A DNA stretch of 64,000 nt from Methanohalophilus profundi (lineage in GTDB: Archaea; Halobacteriota; Methanosarcinia; Methanosarcinales; Methanosarcinaceae), in NCBI RefSeq assembly GCF_004137855.1, contig NZ_QBKB01000002.1:354082-418081 (forward strand), read 5' to 3'. Below the pieces are notes generated by a model. That model was not told the origin of the DNA, searched no databases, and saw nothing but the letters and a program-made list of their open reading frames with translations. A program made the position numbers and the translations under genes. Position 1 is the stretch's first letter. Each line of letters begins with the position of its first letter. Below are positions 8,711 to 18,632 of the stretch, one piece after another.

Positions 8711-10247
8711 TTTGACAGTCTTAATTATTTCACGTTAATTTCTACGATTTCATCCTTTTTTGCCTTAAAATCAGTGTATTTATGGCATCAAAGTTAGCGT
8801 AAATGTACCTTTTTGCCTTATTTTTCATGTAATCCACGGTAACTGTCAAATTCAATAAGCTATTTTTTATAGAGATTTATGGAATATATCTCGATGAATT
8901 TTGTAGACTTAGATTTGAGTTCATCGTACTCATATCGCATCAGCGATATGAACAATTGCGCAATGAACCCAACAATCACAGCTCCATAAACGCTAGCATC
9001 CGTCCACACTCGCAATGGTTTGATCTCAATCTCATTCTTCAGCGAGTTAATGATTTTCTCAATTGAATCCTTCTTCCTATATGTAGAAAGAGCCTCTTTT
9101 AGTGTCAAATTCCTGCTTGATTTGAGACAGAAAAATCCTTCTCTACCTGTAATCACCTTCTCCTCCAGTAGTTTGATACACTCTTTTTCATCCATATTCA
9201 CCAGTTTTGTCTGCAAAGAATAAGTCACATCAACAAGTGCATTGTTGATCCTGAATCTCTTGGGCAGTTTCTTATTCTTATCAATGGATTTCTGTATCTC
9301 CTTTGCCTGTTTTATCTGCCTCATAACCTTTCTTGCTCTGGAATCAAGTTGTTCCTTCTGCAATTTCTTTGAAAAATAGAAGTAGTTGACACTACCTGGT
9401 TTCACTATCTTGAGGCCGTATATTCCATCCTTTGCGTTAATCAGTTCAGGAGAAGATTCCCGGAACGTAGCTATTTTCTTATCATCACTTTTGTTCAGTT
9501 TCCTTGCAGTCAGATAATGCATCTCATCTTCTCTTATCAAGCAAGTGTTGTCTACACTATGAGCTCCTTTATCAAAAACTACAAGAGAACCCTCTTCCAG
9601 TCTTCTGTTAACCTGCTGATACGTTTTCTTGAAATGTTTCTGATCATTCACATTCCCCTCTTCCACTGTGATACCCACAGGAACATTGATGGGATCAGCA
9701 AGTTCACTTATACCCAGTGTAACCTGTTTCTTATCTGGCCTGTGGTCTCGACTGTATCCATGCTTACCCAGTAGTGATTTATTCCCATGTAATACGATAC
9801 TGGTCCAGTCCATGTTGATATTGGTATGTTCGAAATCGTATCTTGCAAACAGTTTGTCCTGGATATCGGAAATAATCGTTTCACGATTATTTCCCAGGGT
9901 TTCAAGAACCCTGTACAGAGTTCGTTCACTGAATTCAGGAAGAGTAAAAATATCAAGGACTTCCTCCCGATTGATCCATTCATGAGCTTTACTTATGCTG
10001 AAATTATCCGTCAGTTTGTAACTTACAAGGGCTTTGAGCAGGTTGTTGACGTCAATCCCATTCTTTTTGTGTTTACCAAAAACCGAAGGAAGATCGAGGA
10101 TTTCGTAAAGTTGGTTTACAGCCAGAACGGTTCCAATAGGAAAGCATATATTCTTGTTAGGAATAATCTCATATGTTCTTAGTTTTTGTTGCATTGTAAC
10201 CAAATACAGCAAAGCTAAGAACACTATTATTACTTTTGACTGTCAAA
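8711..10247 (-). mobile_element. IS1634-like insertion sequence
   Basis: The element contains one long transposase gene on the minus strand. The best inverted-repeat pair I can find flanking it is TTTGACAGTC at 8711-8720 and its complement GACTGTCAAA at 10238-10247, which gives about 1.54 kb. No clear target duplication is visible. The gene truncated on the left (acyl-CoA synthetase) differs from the gene truncated on the right (a surface protein), which suggests a deletion or recombination between two copies rather than a simple insertion. The exact ends are uncertain. Confidence 0.6.
8860..10194 (-). CDS. IS1634/IS4-type DDE transposase
   Basis: This is a transposase of about 444 residues with an N-terminal DNA-binding part (VFGKHKKNGIDVNNLLKALV) and an RNase-H-like DDE core. 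Candidate acidic residues are the Asp in NMDWTS, the Asp in VVFDKGAHS and the Glu in ITGREGFF. The open frame extends to 10224, but the ATG at 10194 (MQQKLRTYEII) fits the family better. The gene appears intact, so the element could still be active. Confidence 0.85.
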   Translation of the reverse strand: MQQKLRTYEIIPNKNICFPIGTVLAVNQLYEILDLPSVFGKHKKNGIDVNNLLKALVSYKLTDNFSISKAHEWINREEVLDIFTLPEFSERTLYRVLETLGNNRETIISDIQDKLFARYDFEHTNINMDWTSIVLHGNKSLLGKHGYSRDHRPDKKQVTLGISELADPINVPVGITVEEGNVNDQKHFKKTYQQVNRRLEEGSLVVFDKGAHSVDNTCLIREDEMHYLTARKLNKSDDKKIATFRESSPELINAKDGIYGLKIVKPGSVNYFYFSKKLQKEQLDSRARKVMRQIKQAKEIQKSIDKNKKLPKRFRINNALVDVTYSLQTKLVNMDEKECIKLLEEKVITGREGFFCLKSSRNLTLKEALSTYRKKDSIEKIINSLKNEIEIKPLRVWTDASVYGAVIVGFIAQLFISLMRYEYDELKSKSTKFIEIYSINLYKK

Positions 10248-10750
10248 GTCGGGCTTCAACACTAACAAATAAAGCACCAAATGGTACAGTATACATGAAT
10301 CTCAATATTTGGGCAGGTAGTAGTGGGTTTGAAAACCATATCCGGAATTCTTCAGTAACTTTCAAGGTGGAAAAAGATTGGGTCACACAAGAGGATATCG
10401 ACATAGAAAACGTTCGTATGGAAGTCTTTGAAGAAGGGGAATGGATTGCACTGCCAACAGAATATATCGATCCGCTTGGTAATCATGTACATTTCAAAAC
10501 TGCTACCGGTAATTATCTCAATTCACCATTTGTGATTACAGGAAGCAAAATAAAATCCAACATCAAAAATAAAAATGATATTGCTGAAACTAGTAATTCG
10601 AATACACAAAAAACAGACGTAAATGAAAGTGTCAATAATGTATCAGAAAAAACAGAGAAGAATGCATTGGGTCCAGAAAAAATAATGGACAAAATGCTTC
10701 CTGCATGGATTTTGATAATAGCTTTTATTATTAGAAGAAAATTGGGATAA
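10248..10750 (+). pseudogene. C-terminal fragment of a PGF-pre-PGF domain surface protein
   Basis: The frame entering from the IS element reads APNGTVYMNLNIWAG, then NSSVTFKVEKDWV, then LPTEYIDPLGNHVHFKT and SPFVITGSK. This is the PGF-pre-PGF domain found near the C terminus of methanogen surface proteins. It is followed by an Asn/Thr-rich linker and a hydrophobic helix ending RRKLG, which resembles an archaeosortase-type C-terminal anchor without a clear PGF motif. The N-terminal bulk has been removed at the IS boundary and no start codon belongs to it. Confidence 0.7.
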
Positions 10751-10776
10751 AGGATACAAACTTGTTATTTAGTAAA

Positions 10777-11601
10777 TCACATATCCTTCTGACTATTCTG
10801 ATAATAAATCATATTCTCGACACGTTTGCGATCAGAGATATCGTAGAACAAGACCAAAGTACCCAGTAGTTTACCTGCTTCATTACGAATGGGAGAGCCA
10901 ATTACATCTACAGGAATCTGGGTTTTGCTTTTAGTAACAAGCACTGTATGACTTCCAAGACCGTAAAACATACCTTCCTTCATGACTTTCTGGATAGGGT
11001 CATCTGCCTTTTCACCAGGAACTTCATTCTCAACCACAAAAACTTCTGACAAAGGCAAACCAATTGCTTCATCCTGATCCCAACCGGTTAGAGCTTCTGC
11101 AAATGGGTTAATGAATTTGACCAGGCCCTCTTCATCTGTTGCAATTACCGCATCCCCGATACTATTGAGCACAGCAGTAAGCCATTTCTTGCTCTCTTTG
11201 AGCCTGCGTTCCATTTCATATTTGTATAACGCAATTTCTATGTTGGTACGCAATCCGGACTCTTCAAATGGCTTGAGGATATAACCAAAGGGCTCCGTGA
11301 GTTTGGCCCTTCGCATTATATTATCATCGGCATAAGCCGTAATATAGACTAAAGGAATATCATAATTGAGTTTTATGAAATGAGCAGCTTCTACACCATC
11401 CATCCCATCTTTGAGCATTATGTCCATGAGTATAAGATCCGGTAGATCATCCTCACAGGATTTCAGTATGTCCAGTGCTTCACTACCACTGTAAGCAGGA
11501 ATAATGTCATAATCATTCAATAGATAAGCCGTAAGTAATTCAACATTATCAGGCTCATCGTCGACTACAAGAATTTTTGTCCTTATCCCCTCATCTGTCA
11601 T
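10777..11601 (-). CDS. response regulator with REC and PAS domains
   Basis: Residues 8-125 form a receiver domain with the acidic pair DDEPD, the phospho-acceptor Asp in LILMDIMLKDG and the conserved Lys in FGYILKPFEE. Residues about 140-260 form a PAS sensor domain (LNSIGDAVIATDEEGLVKFI). No histidine kinase or DNA-binding domain follows, and the protein ends shortly after the PAS tail (SDRKRVE). It is therefore either a stand-alone REC-PAS signalling protein or a truncated REC-PAS-kinase. The stop lies only 27 bp from the convergent surface-protein fragment in the rearranged IS region. Confidence 0.82.
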   Translation of the reverse strand: MTDEGIRTKILVVDDEPDNVELLTAYLLNDYDIIPAYSGSEALDILKSCEDDLPDLILMDIMLKDGMDGVEAAHFIKLNYDIPLVYITAYADDNIMRRAKLTEPFGYILKPFEESGLRTNIEIALYKYEMERRLKESKKWLTAVLNSIGDAVIATDEEGLVKFINPFAEALTGWDQDEAIGLPLSEVFVVENEVPGEKADDPIQKVMKEGMFYGLGSHTVLVTKSKTQIPVDVIGSPIRNEAGKLLGTLVLFYDISDRKRVENMIYYQNSQKDM

Positions 11602-11734
11602 ATTGACACCCGGTTATTATAGTTCCGTCTGAACAGTATTTATCAAGTAAGATTTGAAAAACCTTTGGTATTTGATTTTGTATATACATAGTTAGAGAGG
11701 GTAATATATAATGATTACTGATTAAAATCAGCAG

Positions 11735-13051
11735 TCAGCCTATTACATTCATATTAGACACCCATATTGAAGGGGTAATAATACTACCAACCATCCGGAC
11801 ATCATCTCCGGCACCTTTCACATTCCTGAGTAACTCAAAAATATTGCCAGACACCATAAGGGACTTGATAGGTTTTTCTATCTGGCCATCTTTAATCACA
11901 AAAGCATTGCGGCCTTCCACTGAAAAGTCCCCGGAGATCGGGTTTGCAGTGTGTGCACCGATTACATTTGTAACAAACACCCCATCTTTAATCTCAGAAA
12001 TTATGTCAGAAGCTGGATGATCAAAAACAACATTGCGGGTGCCAACACTTGGCGTGGAAGTATATGAACCTCTGACAGCATTGCCGGTACTGGATCTTTC
12101 TTCCTTACCAGCAGTATAGGAATCATAGATGTAAGACTTGAGTAAACCATCTTTGATTATTCCGGTGGACTGTGAAGGAGTACCCTCATCATCAGAAATC
12201 GAAGACGCAATCCCACCATCCAGGATACCGTTGTCAGTTATTGTAAGCTCCCTGGCTGCAATATCGGTATTCAGTTTTCCTGTCAGGCTGGATCTGCCTT
12301 TCTGTATATTATCCGCTTCTATTGAAGATAAGAATGAAGATTCCATTATGTCCGAAAAGGCAAAGGGATGAAATACAACATCCTTCTGTCCACTTTCCAC
12401 AGAAACACCATTTTTGCAGGAATTGGCCAGGTTTGCGGCTTCTTTCCCGATTCCATAGAAATCAATATCCAGATCCCGCGATATACGGAAATCGTATGCT
12501 GTTGATGGCAGACCGGAAGTTGTGATCACATCAACAAAACCCGATACTGCAGTGCTCTTCTCCTCAACTTCAACACCGTTAGTGTTCATGATAAGCTGGT
12601 TGGAAACCATACGAGAAAAGGAACCTGAAGGGGCTATTATATCGCTAAACGAACAAACGCCATCAATCATTTCCTTTGTCAGGGAGATGCAATCTTCAAG
12701 CGCAAGTTCATTGACCTTCTTGCTGAAAATGCCATTTACGGCAGGATATTTCCCATTTGAAGGCAGGTTTTTCCAATCTTCATCTGAATCGCGTACTTTT
12801 GCCATTGCAATCGCACTTTTCACAGTTTCTTCAAGCCGATTAAAAACATTAGTACTTGCAAATCCCACTGCACCATCTTTAACAACCCTTACCCCCAATC
12901 CATGACTTTGTTGATTCCTGGCACTTTCAATGAGGTTGCGACGGACACTTGCAGAAGTCAATTGATTTGCTGAGATGAAAACTTCAGCCTCATCTGCTCC
13001 ATATTTATTGGCAAATTCAAGGACTTTGTTGCCAATATCATAATTCTGCAT
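11735..13051 (-). CDS. pmbA: TldE/PmbA-type subunit of the TldD/E peptidase
   Basis: This 438-residue member of the modulator-of-DNA-gyrase (U62) family resembles TldE/PmbA, the non-metal subunit of a heterodimeric metalloprotease that digests unfolded peptides. Visible family features are the N-terminal LEFANKYGADEAEVF, the central SFSRMVSNQLIMNTNGVEVE and the C-terminal STPSVGTRNVVF, then ISGDFSVEGRNAFVI. It starts at ATG 13051 overlapping the tldD stop as TAATG, so translation is coupled to the partner subunit. Confidence 0.88.
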   Translation of the reverse strand: MQNYDIGNKVLEFANKYGADEAEVFISANQLTSASVRRNLIESARNQQSHGLGVRVVKDGAVGFASTNVFNRLEETVKSAIAMAKVRDSDEDWKNLPSNGKYPAVNGIFSKKVNELALEDCISLTKEMIDGVCSFSDIIAPSGSFSRMVSNQLIMNTNGVEVEEKSTAVSGFVDVITTSGLPSTAYDFRISRDLDIDFYGIGKEAANLANSCKNGVSVESGQKDVVFHPFAFSDIMESSFLSSIEADNIQKGRSSLTGKLNTDIAARELTITDNGILDGGIASSISDDEGTPSQSTGIIKDGLLKSYIYDSYTAGKEERSSTGNAVRGSYTSTPSVGTRNVVFDHPASDIISEIKDGVFVTNVIGAHTANPISGDFSVEGRNAFVIKDGQIEKPIKSLMVSGNIFELLRNVKGAGDDVRMVGSIITPSIWVSNMNVIG

Positions 13052-14385
13052 TACTGGACACCTCCTACAAGGGCATCAGAAATAAGAAGATGGGGAGAGC
13101 CGTCTGATACCGGAATTGCCTGACCGCTTTTACCACATCTACCCGAATGCATTTTAAGATCATTTCCTACCAGTACAACATTTTTCAGGATTTCCAGAGT
13201 ATTGCCAGATAGGGATACATCACGCACAAGGTATCCGATTTCCCCATTTTCCACAATATAACCTTTCTCCGCATTGAACTGGAAAATTCCTTCACCTGTA
13301 TTAACCTGTCCTCCACGAGTACCCGCAAGGTATATTCCGTCACCCAGTTCTTCCAGCATTTCATCAAGATTTGAATTTCCGTTGTCAACATATGTATTAC
13401 TCATTCTGACAACGGGTGCAGAGTATCCCTGACTGCGACTGTTACCTGATACGCCACCAAGTTTACCTGCAGTTTCTCTGGAATGCAGATAGGAGTTCAA
13501 TACTCCATCCGTGATAATATCTGTTTTATGAGATTGCATTCCTTCTGCATCAAAGGGATAGTAACCGAATTTATGAAGTGTAGGGTCATCTATGATATTG
13601 ACAAGTGGTGAAGCGATTTCTTCACCTATTCTATCTGCCAGAATTGAACTGCCTTCCAGCACAAGATCGGCTTCTGAAGCATGTCCAACGGCTTCATGGG
13701 CAAATACCCCGGCAAGTTCGGGGTCAAGAATTACAGGACCTTTTCCTCCTTTTGCCTGACGGGCATCCAGCAAATCCACAGCTGTCTTTCCGGCAGATTG
13801 TGCCTTTTCCAGAATTTCAGGGTCACGGAACATTTCATAACCGCATACGTCAAAGTTGCTTTCTCTTCCTATCTGATAGGCTGCACCGTCTGAAGCAATG
13901 GCTGAAATTGCAAATCCGACTCTGGTAAGTTCATATTCGCAATCCGCACCTTCAGAATTTGTATAATGAACCTTTAAGGTAGATTCAGAGTATGATGCAG
14001 ATGTACTGCTAATTCCCTTGCATGAAGCATTATTGGAAAGGTCTTTCAACAACTCAACTTTTTCTTCAACCGGAACATCCCGGGGGTTTTCCTTTACAGA
14101 CGGCAGAGTGTCAACATTGGGTTCACAGTAAGATGCAAGAGTTACTTTTTCCCTTGGACTGTGTTTATTCACATCAGAAGCCAACTCTATAGCTGCTTTT
14201 ATTGCAGCATCAATACCATCAACTCCTTCAGATGAAGTATAACCCCATGAACCGCCACAAAGAGCACGTACCCCACAACCATTCCCATAGTTGGTGTTTA
14301 TATCCTCTATTTTCCCGTTGTCGAGAAGGATAGAAGTTGATTCACCCTCTATCCACCTCACATCATGAAATTCTGATTCTCTCAT
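13051..14385 (-). CDS. tldD: TldD metallopeptidase subunit
   Basis: TldD is the catalytic zinc subunit of the TldD/E peptidase. The zinc motif is visible as FAHEAVGHASEADL (HExxxH), and the later block GQVNTGEGIFQFNAEKGY is also typical. The frame is open to 14445, but the ATG at 14385 (MRESEFHDV) gives the usual length and avoids overlapping lonB. The gene follows lonB by 25 bp and precedes tldE, forming a three-gene proteolysis operon. Confidence 0.9.
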   Translation of the reverse strand: MRESEFHDVRWIEGESTSILLDNGKIEDINTNYGNGCGVRALCGGSWGYTSSEGVDGIDAAIKAAIELASDVNKHSPREKVTLASYCEPNVDTLPSVKENPRDVPVEEKVELLKDLSNNASCKGISSTSASYSESTLKVHYTNSEGADCEYELTRVGFAISAIASDGAAYQIGRESNFDVCGYEMFRDPEILEKAQSAGKTAVDLLDARQAKGGKGPVILDPELAGVFAHEAVGHASEADLVLEGSSILADRIGEEIASPLVNIIDDPTLHKFGYYPFDAEGMQSHKTDIITDGVLNSYLHSRETAGKLGGVSGNSRSQGYSAPVVRMSNTYVDNGNSNLDEMLEELGDGIYLAGTRGGQVNTGEGIFQFNAEKGYIVENGEIGYLVRDVSLSGNTLEILKNVVLVGNDLKMHSGRCGKSGQAIPVSDGSPHLLISDALVGGVQ

Positions 14386-14410
14386 TTGCCGGATTCCCTG
14401 TAAGTATTGT

Positions 14411-16303
14411 TTAACCGGGCACGGATTCGGGAATTTCCAGATCAACTTTCATATCTGTCAACTCCTTGAGTTTTTCCCGGATTCCTTCCTTTTTGGTGCC
14501 CACAAGACTGTGCTCTATAACTTCGGATATTGTTTTGACAGGAATTATTTCAACCTGATCCTTGTAATCTTCTTCAATCAAGACATCATCCTTATTGGTC
14601 CAGGGTATAATAATTTTTTTAATTCCACTCTGGGCTGCGGCTTCAATCTTGTAGGTTACACCACCCACCGGTAATACATCACCTCTTACAGACAGGGAAC
14701 CTGTCATAGCAACACTCTGATCAATAGGTATGCCTTCAAGTGCCGAAATTACGGCCGTTGCAATGGACACAGAAGCACTGTCCCCCTCAACTCCTTCATA
14801 GGTACCGACAAACTGGATATGAATATCCCTTTTCATTATGTCCTGGCCTGTCACCTTTTTGATAACAGCAGACACATTGAGGACCGCTTCCTTGGCAATA
14901 TCCTTAAGCATGCCAGTGGCAATTACTTTGCCTTCAGCCTGTGACTGTGGAGGAGTTACTTCTGCCATTATAGGCAAAACGATTCCAGAATCTCCGCCCA
15001 TTACAGCAAGCCCATTGACTTTACCAACAGCAGCACCTTTCGTGGAAAACAACTGGTAATCTTTTCTCCTTTCCAGGTAACTGTCAGCAAGCTGTTGTTC
15101 TATGGAGCGTGCCATATCCTTGGCTGCAAGTACATGTTTTGCAGAGGTGATCTTTGAACCTTCAGCATGTGCAATATCTCCTGCAACTCTCACAAGTCCT
15201 CCAAGATCACGCAATTTCAAAGTTAGATGGCCTTTTCGTCCGGCCCGTCTGCGTGCTTCCTGAATGACTTCTTCAACAGCGGACTGATCGAAATCAGGTA
15301 TATGGCCGTCCCGCTTAACTTCCTGTGCCACGAACCGAATAAGATGCTTGCGGTTATCAGCAGTGTCTTCCATGGAATCACGCATGTAGAGCTCATATCC
15401 ATAACCCTTTATACGTGATCTGAGTGCAGGATGCATTTTTTCCACAGCATCCAGATTACCTGCAGATACCATTATAAAGTCACATGGAACCGGTTCGGTT
15501 TTCACAAGGGCACCGGAACTGCGCTCTGACTGGCCTGTGATCGGATATTCTTTCTCCTGGATTGCCGTAAGCAGGCTCTGCTGGGATTCAATCCTGAGGG
15601 TATTGATCTCATCAATGAAGAGTACGCCTTTGTGGGACTTGTGAATGTCTCCACTCTCTACCCTGTCATGAGATGGGGTTTCCAGTCCACCAGACTGGAA
15701 TGGGTCATGCCTGACATCTCCGAGAAGGGCACCGGCATGGGTACCGGTGGCATCGATATACGGAGCATTGTCCTGTTCATAATTTGAAACCAGCATCTTT
15801 GGGATCATCATTTCTTCTTTTGGCATAAATTGCCTGCTAAGAATCAGCATCATTATAGCTGCAATGATACCCCAGAGAAGTTGACCCACATAGAAAGAAT
15901 ACATAACAATACCAAAAATAAGGAACATCATCAACATGTTCCTTGATTGGGATTTCTTTCTGGCCTCCATTTTATGAGCCATAACAATCTCCCTGCCTTT
16001 TCCGGCAGGAACGGTACGAATACGTGGATTGTTGTTGTCTTCAACGTTGGGATATGCAAGGATATCCTGCAGTTCCTCCTTTGGAAGCAATTCAGCCATT
16101 GCCTTTGCAAGCAGGGATTTACCGGTACCAGGAGTACCGATCATCATCACATGTCTCCTCTGACTTGCAGCTTTCTTGACAACCTCCACCGCATGATCCT
16201 GACCAATGATCTGGTCGATCAATAGTTTAGGCACTTCGATGGAACTGGTGGTGTCAAATGATTCTTCCAATTCCTCATCTTTAGAAGCCATTTCTTCCGC
16301 CAT
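14411..16303 (-). CDS. lonB: archaeal membrane-anchored Lon protease (LonB)
   Basis: LonB is the ATP-dependent, membrane-bound AAA+ protease of archaea. The 630-residue protein has Walker A GTPGTGKS near residue 57, then the two-helix membrane anchor inserted in the ATPase domain (about residues 125-160, MLMMFLIFGIVMYSFY and the following hydrophobic helix), Walker B GVLFIDEIN, and the C-terminal Ser-Lys protease domain with EGDSASVSIA and VTYKIEAAAQSG. It heads an operon with tldD and pmbA, linking membrane proteolysis with peptide clean-up. It is divergent from the KaiC-like gene. Confidence 0.96.
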   Translation of the reverse strand: MAEEMASKDEELEESFDTTSSIEVPKLLIDQIIGQDHAVEVVKKAASQRRHVMMIGTPGTGKSLLAKAMAELLPKEELQDILAYPNVEDNNNPRIRTVPAGKGREIVMAHKMEARKKSQSRNMLMMFLIFGIVMYSFYVGQLLWGIIAAIMMLILSRQFMPKEEMMIPKMLVSNYEQDNAPYIDATGTHAGALLGDVRHDPFQSGGLETPSHDRVESGDIHKSHKGVLFIDEINTLRIESQQSLLTAIQEKEYPITGQSERSSGALVKTEPVPCDFIMVSAGNLDAVEKMHPALRSRIKGYGYELYMRDSMEDTADNRKHLIRFVAQEVKRDGHIPDFDQSAVEEVIQEARRRAGRKGHLTLKLRDLGGLVRVAGDIAHAEGSKITSAKHVLAAKDMARSIEQQLADSYLERRKDYQLFSTKGAAVGKVNGLAVMGGDSGIVLPIMAEVTPPQSQAEGKVIATGMLKDIAKEAVLNVSAVIKKVTGQDIMKRDIHIQFVGTYEGVEGDSASVSIATAVISALEGIPIDQSVAMTGSLSVRGDVLPVGGVTYKIEAAAQSGIKKIIIPWTNKDDVLIEEDYKDQVEIIPVKTISEVIEHSLVGTKKEGIREKLKELTDMKVDLEIPESVPG

Positions 16304-16590
16304 AGTTTACTCACGTTTAAATCAATATTAAAAGTTCACAATCTCCAGAGTCTATCAAAAGTATATAATCAATGGATGGTATAATGCATGAACTAAACTC
16401 ATTCCTGATAAATATATTTAACCGTTCAACCTGTCCTTTTCGGGAAAAAATGTCTGACATATTGTGACAATTATATTTGTTCATTTCCAGACACATAACA
16501 TAATTATAATAAACATAACGTGAAATAAATTTGTTAAAAGGAAGAAACATTCTATATATAAAGACTTGCATATTAATCAACGGTGTACCA
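16304..16590. promoter_or_regulatory. divergent intergenic region between lonB and the KaiC-like gene
   Basis: This AT-rich 287-bp gap must carry promoters for both genes. Just before the KaiC-like start is CTATATATAAAG at about 16552-16563, a good archaeal TATA box about 30 bp upstream of ATG 16591. On the lonB side there are several TTTAAA/TATA-like stretches without one clear winner. I see no gene or strong hairpin here. Confidence 0.5.
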
Positions 16591-17305
16591 ATGGAAAGGC
16601 TATCTACAGGGATTCAGGGTCTTGACAAAAAAAATTGGAGAGGGATATCCGGGGAAAAAAGGGATTCTTATCACCGGTGCCACGGGATCGGGTAAAACAA
16701 TTTTTGCAATGCACGCAATAAACCAGGCATGTGCAGATGGAAAAAAATCTGTAATAATGGCAACAGAAGAGACCGAAGAAGATATTACTGAACAGGCAAA
16801 GATGTTTGGTTTTGCTTTCAAGGAATACATAAAAAGTGGTTTACTTGAAGTTGTAAAAATACTGGAAATGAGAAGTCGGAGCGTAACTAAGGCTGCTGAA
16901 ATGATAGATGGATTGAGTTTTAAGCAGGTTGACCTCATAAACATGCCTGAACTGATACCTTATGATGCCGAAGTAATAGTAATGGACAATATCGGAGTTT
17001 TCGCAATTGGTTTAACACCGCGTGAATTTCGTGACCAGTTTGACACATTGAATCTTTTACTTTCACAAAAGGATGTTACAACGCTTTTTGTAATGGATGA
17101 AGCTGCCCATCAGATGACCCATGAGGTTGCAGATTACTCGACTTTTGGAAACATCAAGTTACTGGTTAAGGAAAATCCCTACACAGGGAAAATGGAGCGT
17201 TTTATTTTCATACCAAAGATGAGAAATACAGCCATTTCCCTTGACCCCGTTCCGTTTGATATTACATCAAAAGGCATAGACATAAAAGGCAAGAAAGACA
17301 ATTGA
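16591..17305 (+). pseudogene. KaiC/GvpD/RAD55-type RecA-like ATPase, frameshifted near its start
   Basis: This single-domain KaiC-like ATPase has Walker A GATGSGKT, an EETEEDI segment after the first strand and Walker B VIVMDNIGVFAI. The natural N terminus reads MERLSTGIQGLD from ATG 16591. The rest (KKIGEGYPG onward) is in the next frame, and the shift lies in a run of eight A at 16627-16634; seven would keep one frame. An uninterrupted frame also exists from a GTG at 16583 but gives an N terminus unlike the family. The gene is followed 58 bp later by a response regulator, and such ATPases often act in signalling, so they may work together. It could be intact if the run is a sequencing error. 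Confidence 0.75.
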
Positions 17306-17363
17306 TAGCACTTTTTATTAAAAAGACTTATTAATCAAGCATCCCCACCATAACACAGGAAAC

Positions 17364-18221
17364 ATGGAAAACGAAATCACACCCCAAATACTCATAGTGG
17401 ATGACGAACCACAGAATCTGGATTTAATGGAAGCATACCTCTCCCACTTATACGAACTTACCCTGGTCGAAAGTGGAGAAGAATGCCTCCAAAAAGTGGA
17501 AGAAAAAGACATAGATCTTATTCTTCTGGACATTATGATGCCGGGAATGAGTGGCTATGATGTTGCTGAAACCTTAAAAGAATCGGAAAGTACACGCCAT
17601 ATACCGATTATTATGGTAACTGCACTATCTGAGAAAGAGGACCGGATTAAAGGTATTGAAGTTGGTGCAGATGATTTTCTTACAAAACCTGTGAACCGTG
17701 TGGAACTTCTAACCCGTGTAAAGTCATTGTTGCGTATCAAAAGCCTCCATGATGAACTGGTGGCTGAAAAAGAGCATCTTAAAATGCAAAACCGCATTCG
17801 CAAGGTTTTGACCTCAATTATCCCCTCACTACTAAGTAATGCCCCACCCGAACAGAAGAAAATAATCATTCGTCAAATGGTTGATATGGTGGAAGATATT
17901 GTACGTAGTTCATACACTGGTTGTGAGAAGGAAACTACAGATTCACAAGATGTAGCCCAAATTTGCTGTGAGGCCATGAATCAACTGGGAGCCAGTTATT
18001 TTGTGGATGGTTACAGTGATAAAAATGGATGTGCAATCATAAAAGCACACAAGTGCCCCTGGGGAGAAGAAAGTAAAATAAACCCCATAATGTGCAACCT
18101 CACTTCCGGCGTATTCTCAAAAATGGTTAACGGAGTCACCGACGGCGAAGTAATCGTAAATAAAACAATGGGTAATGGGGACGACTACTGTTGTTTTGAT
18201 ATTTGTATAGAAGAAGAATGA
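17364..18221 (+). CDS. response regulator with methanogen output domain (MetOD1-like)
   Basis: Residues 8-125 are a receiver domain with DDEPQN, the phospho-Asp in LILLDIMMPGMSG and the Lys in DDFLTKPVNR. After a helical linker (residues 130-160) comes a C-terminal domain of about 120 residues rich in Cys: QICCEAMNQLGA, then GCAIIKAHKCPWGEE and DYCCFDI. This matches the methanogen output domain 1 found after REC in Methanosarcinales, whose chemistry is unknown; the conserved Cys suggest metal or redox sensing. It follows the KaiC-like ATPase. Its stop codon lies inside a palindrome shared with the convergent purE stop. Confidence 0.85.
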   Translation: MENEITPQILIVDDEPQNLDLMEAYLSHLYELTLVESGEECLQKVEEKDIDLILLDIMMPGMSGYDVAETLKESESTRHIPIIMVTALSEKEDRIKGIEVGADDFLTKPVNRVELLTRVKSLLRIKSLHDELVAEKEHLKMQNRIRKVLTSIIPSLLSNAPPEQKKIIIRQMVDMVEDIVRSSYTGCEKETTDSQDVAQICCEAMNQLGASYFVDGYSDKNGCAIIKAHKCPWGEESKINPIMCNLTSGVFSKMVNGVTDGEVIVNKTMGNGDDYCCFDICIEEE

Positions 18222-18231
18222 AAATTCATTC
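18216..18231. terminator. palindrome between convergent stop codons
   Basis: GAATGAA at 18216-18222 and TTCATTC at 18225-18231 form a short perfect palindrome that contains the TGA of the response regulator and the TGA of purE. With only 4 bp between convergent genes, it probably serves both as a transcript end, although the stem is AT-rich and weak. Confidence 0.35.
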
Positions 18232-18618
18232 TCCTTTGAGTTTCAGGATACGGATTGCCATATGAGCAGCATTTGCCCCATTATCAATACCGACAGTTGC
18301 AACCGGTACACCCGGTGGCATCTGTGCTGTGGACAATAATGCATCCAGTCCCCCAAGTTTGGCACCCACAGGCACCCCGATAACAGGCTTGCCAGTCTTT
18401 GATGCTATCACGCCGGGAAGTGCGGCGGAAAGTCCGGCTATCGCAATGTAAACGAGAGCATCGTCCTGACCTACATATTCATCCAGTTCATCGGGATTGC
18501 GGTGGGCGGAAATTACCTGTACATCATAACTGTAATCTGTGTTGTCCAATACATTGGTTACACGATTCGAAATTGACCGGTCCGATTCAGATCCCATTAC
18601 TATTGCAATATCTACCAT
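18226..18618 (-). CDS. purE: PurE, N5-carboxyaminoimidazole ribonucleotide mutase
   Basis: PurE makes 4-carboxy-5-aminoimidazole ribonucleotide in purine synthesis. The 130-residue protein has the family motifs MGSESDRSI at the N terminus, [15 protein letters not shown] with the substrate-binding [19 protein letters not shown] and PVIGVPVG. It is slightly shorter than bacterial PurE (about 160), as in many archaea. It is last in a minus-strand operon after shikimate kinase and chorismate mutase, with a 14-bp gap from the latter. Confidence 0.93.
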   Translation of the reverse strand: MVDIAIVMGSESDRSISNRVTNVLDNTDYSYDVQVISAHRNPDELDEYVGQDDALVYIAIAGLSAALPGVIASKTGKPVIGVPVGAKLGGLDALLSTAQMPPGVPVATVGIDNGANAAHMAIRILKLKGE

Positions 18619-18632
18619 TTTTGTACCTCTTT

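Noticed and set aside
8843-8853. Left end of the IS1634-like element at the ACTGTCAAAT near 8843
   Set aside because: It is in direct, not inverted, orientation relative to the right end; the inverted copy is at 8711-8720.
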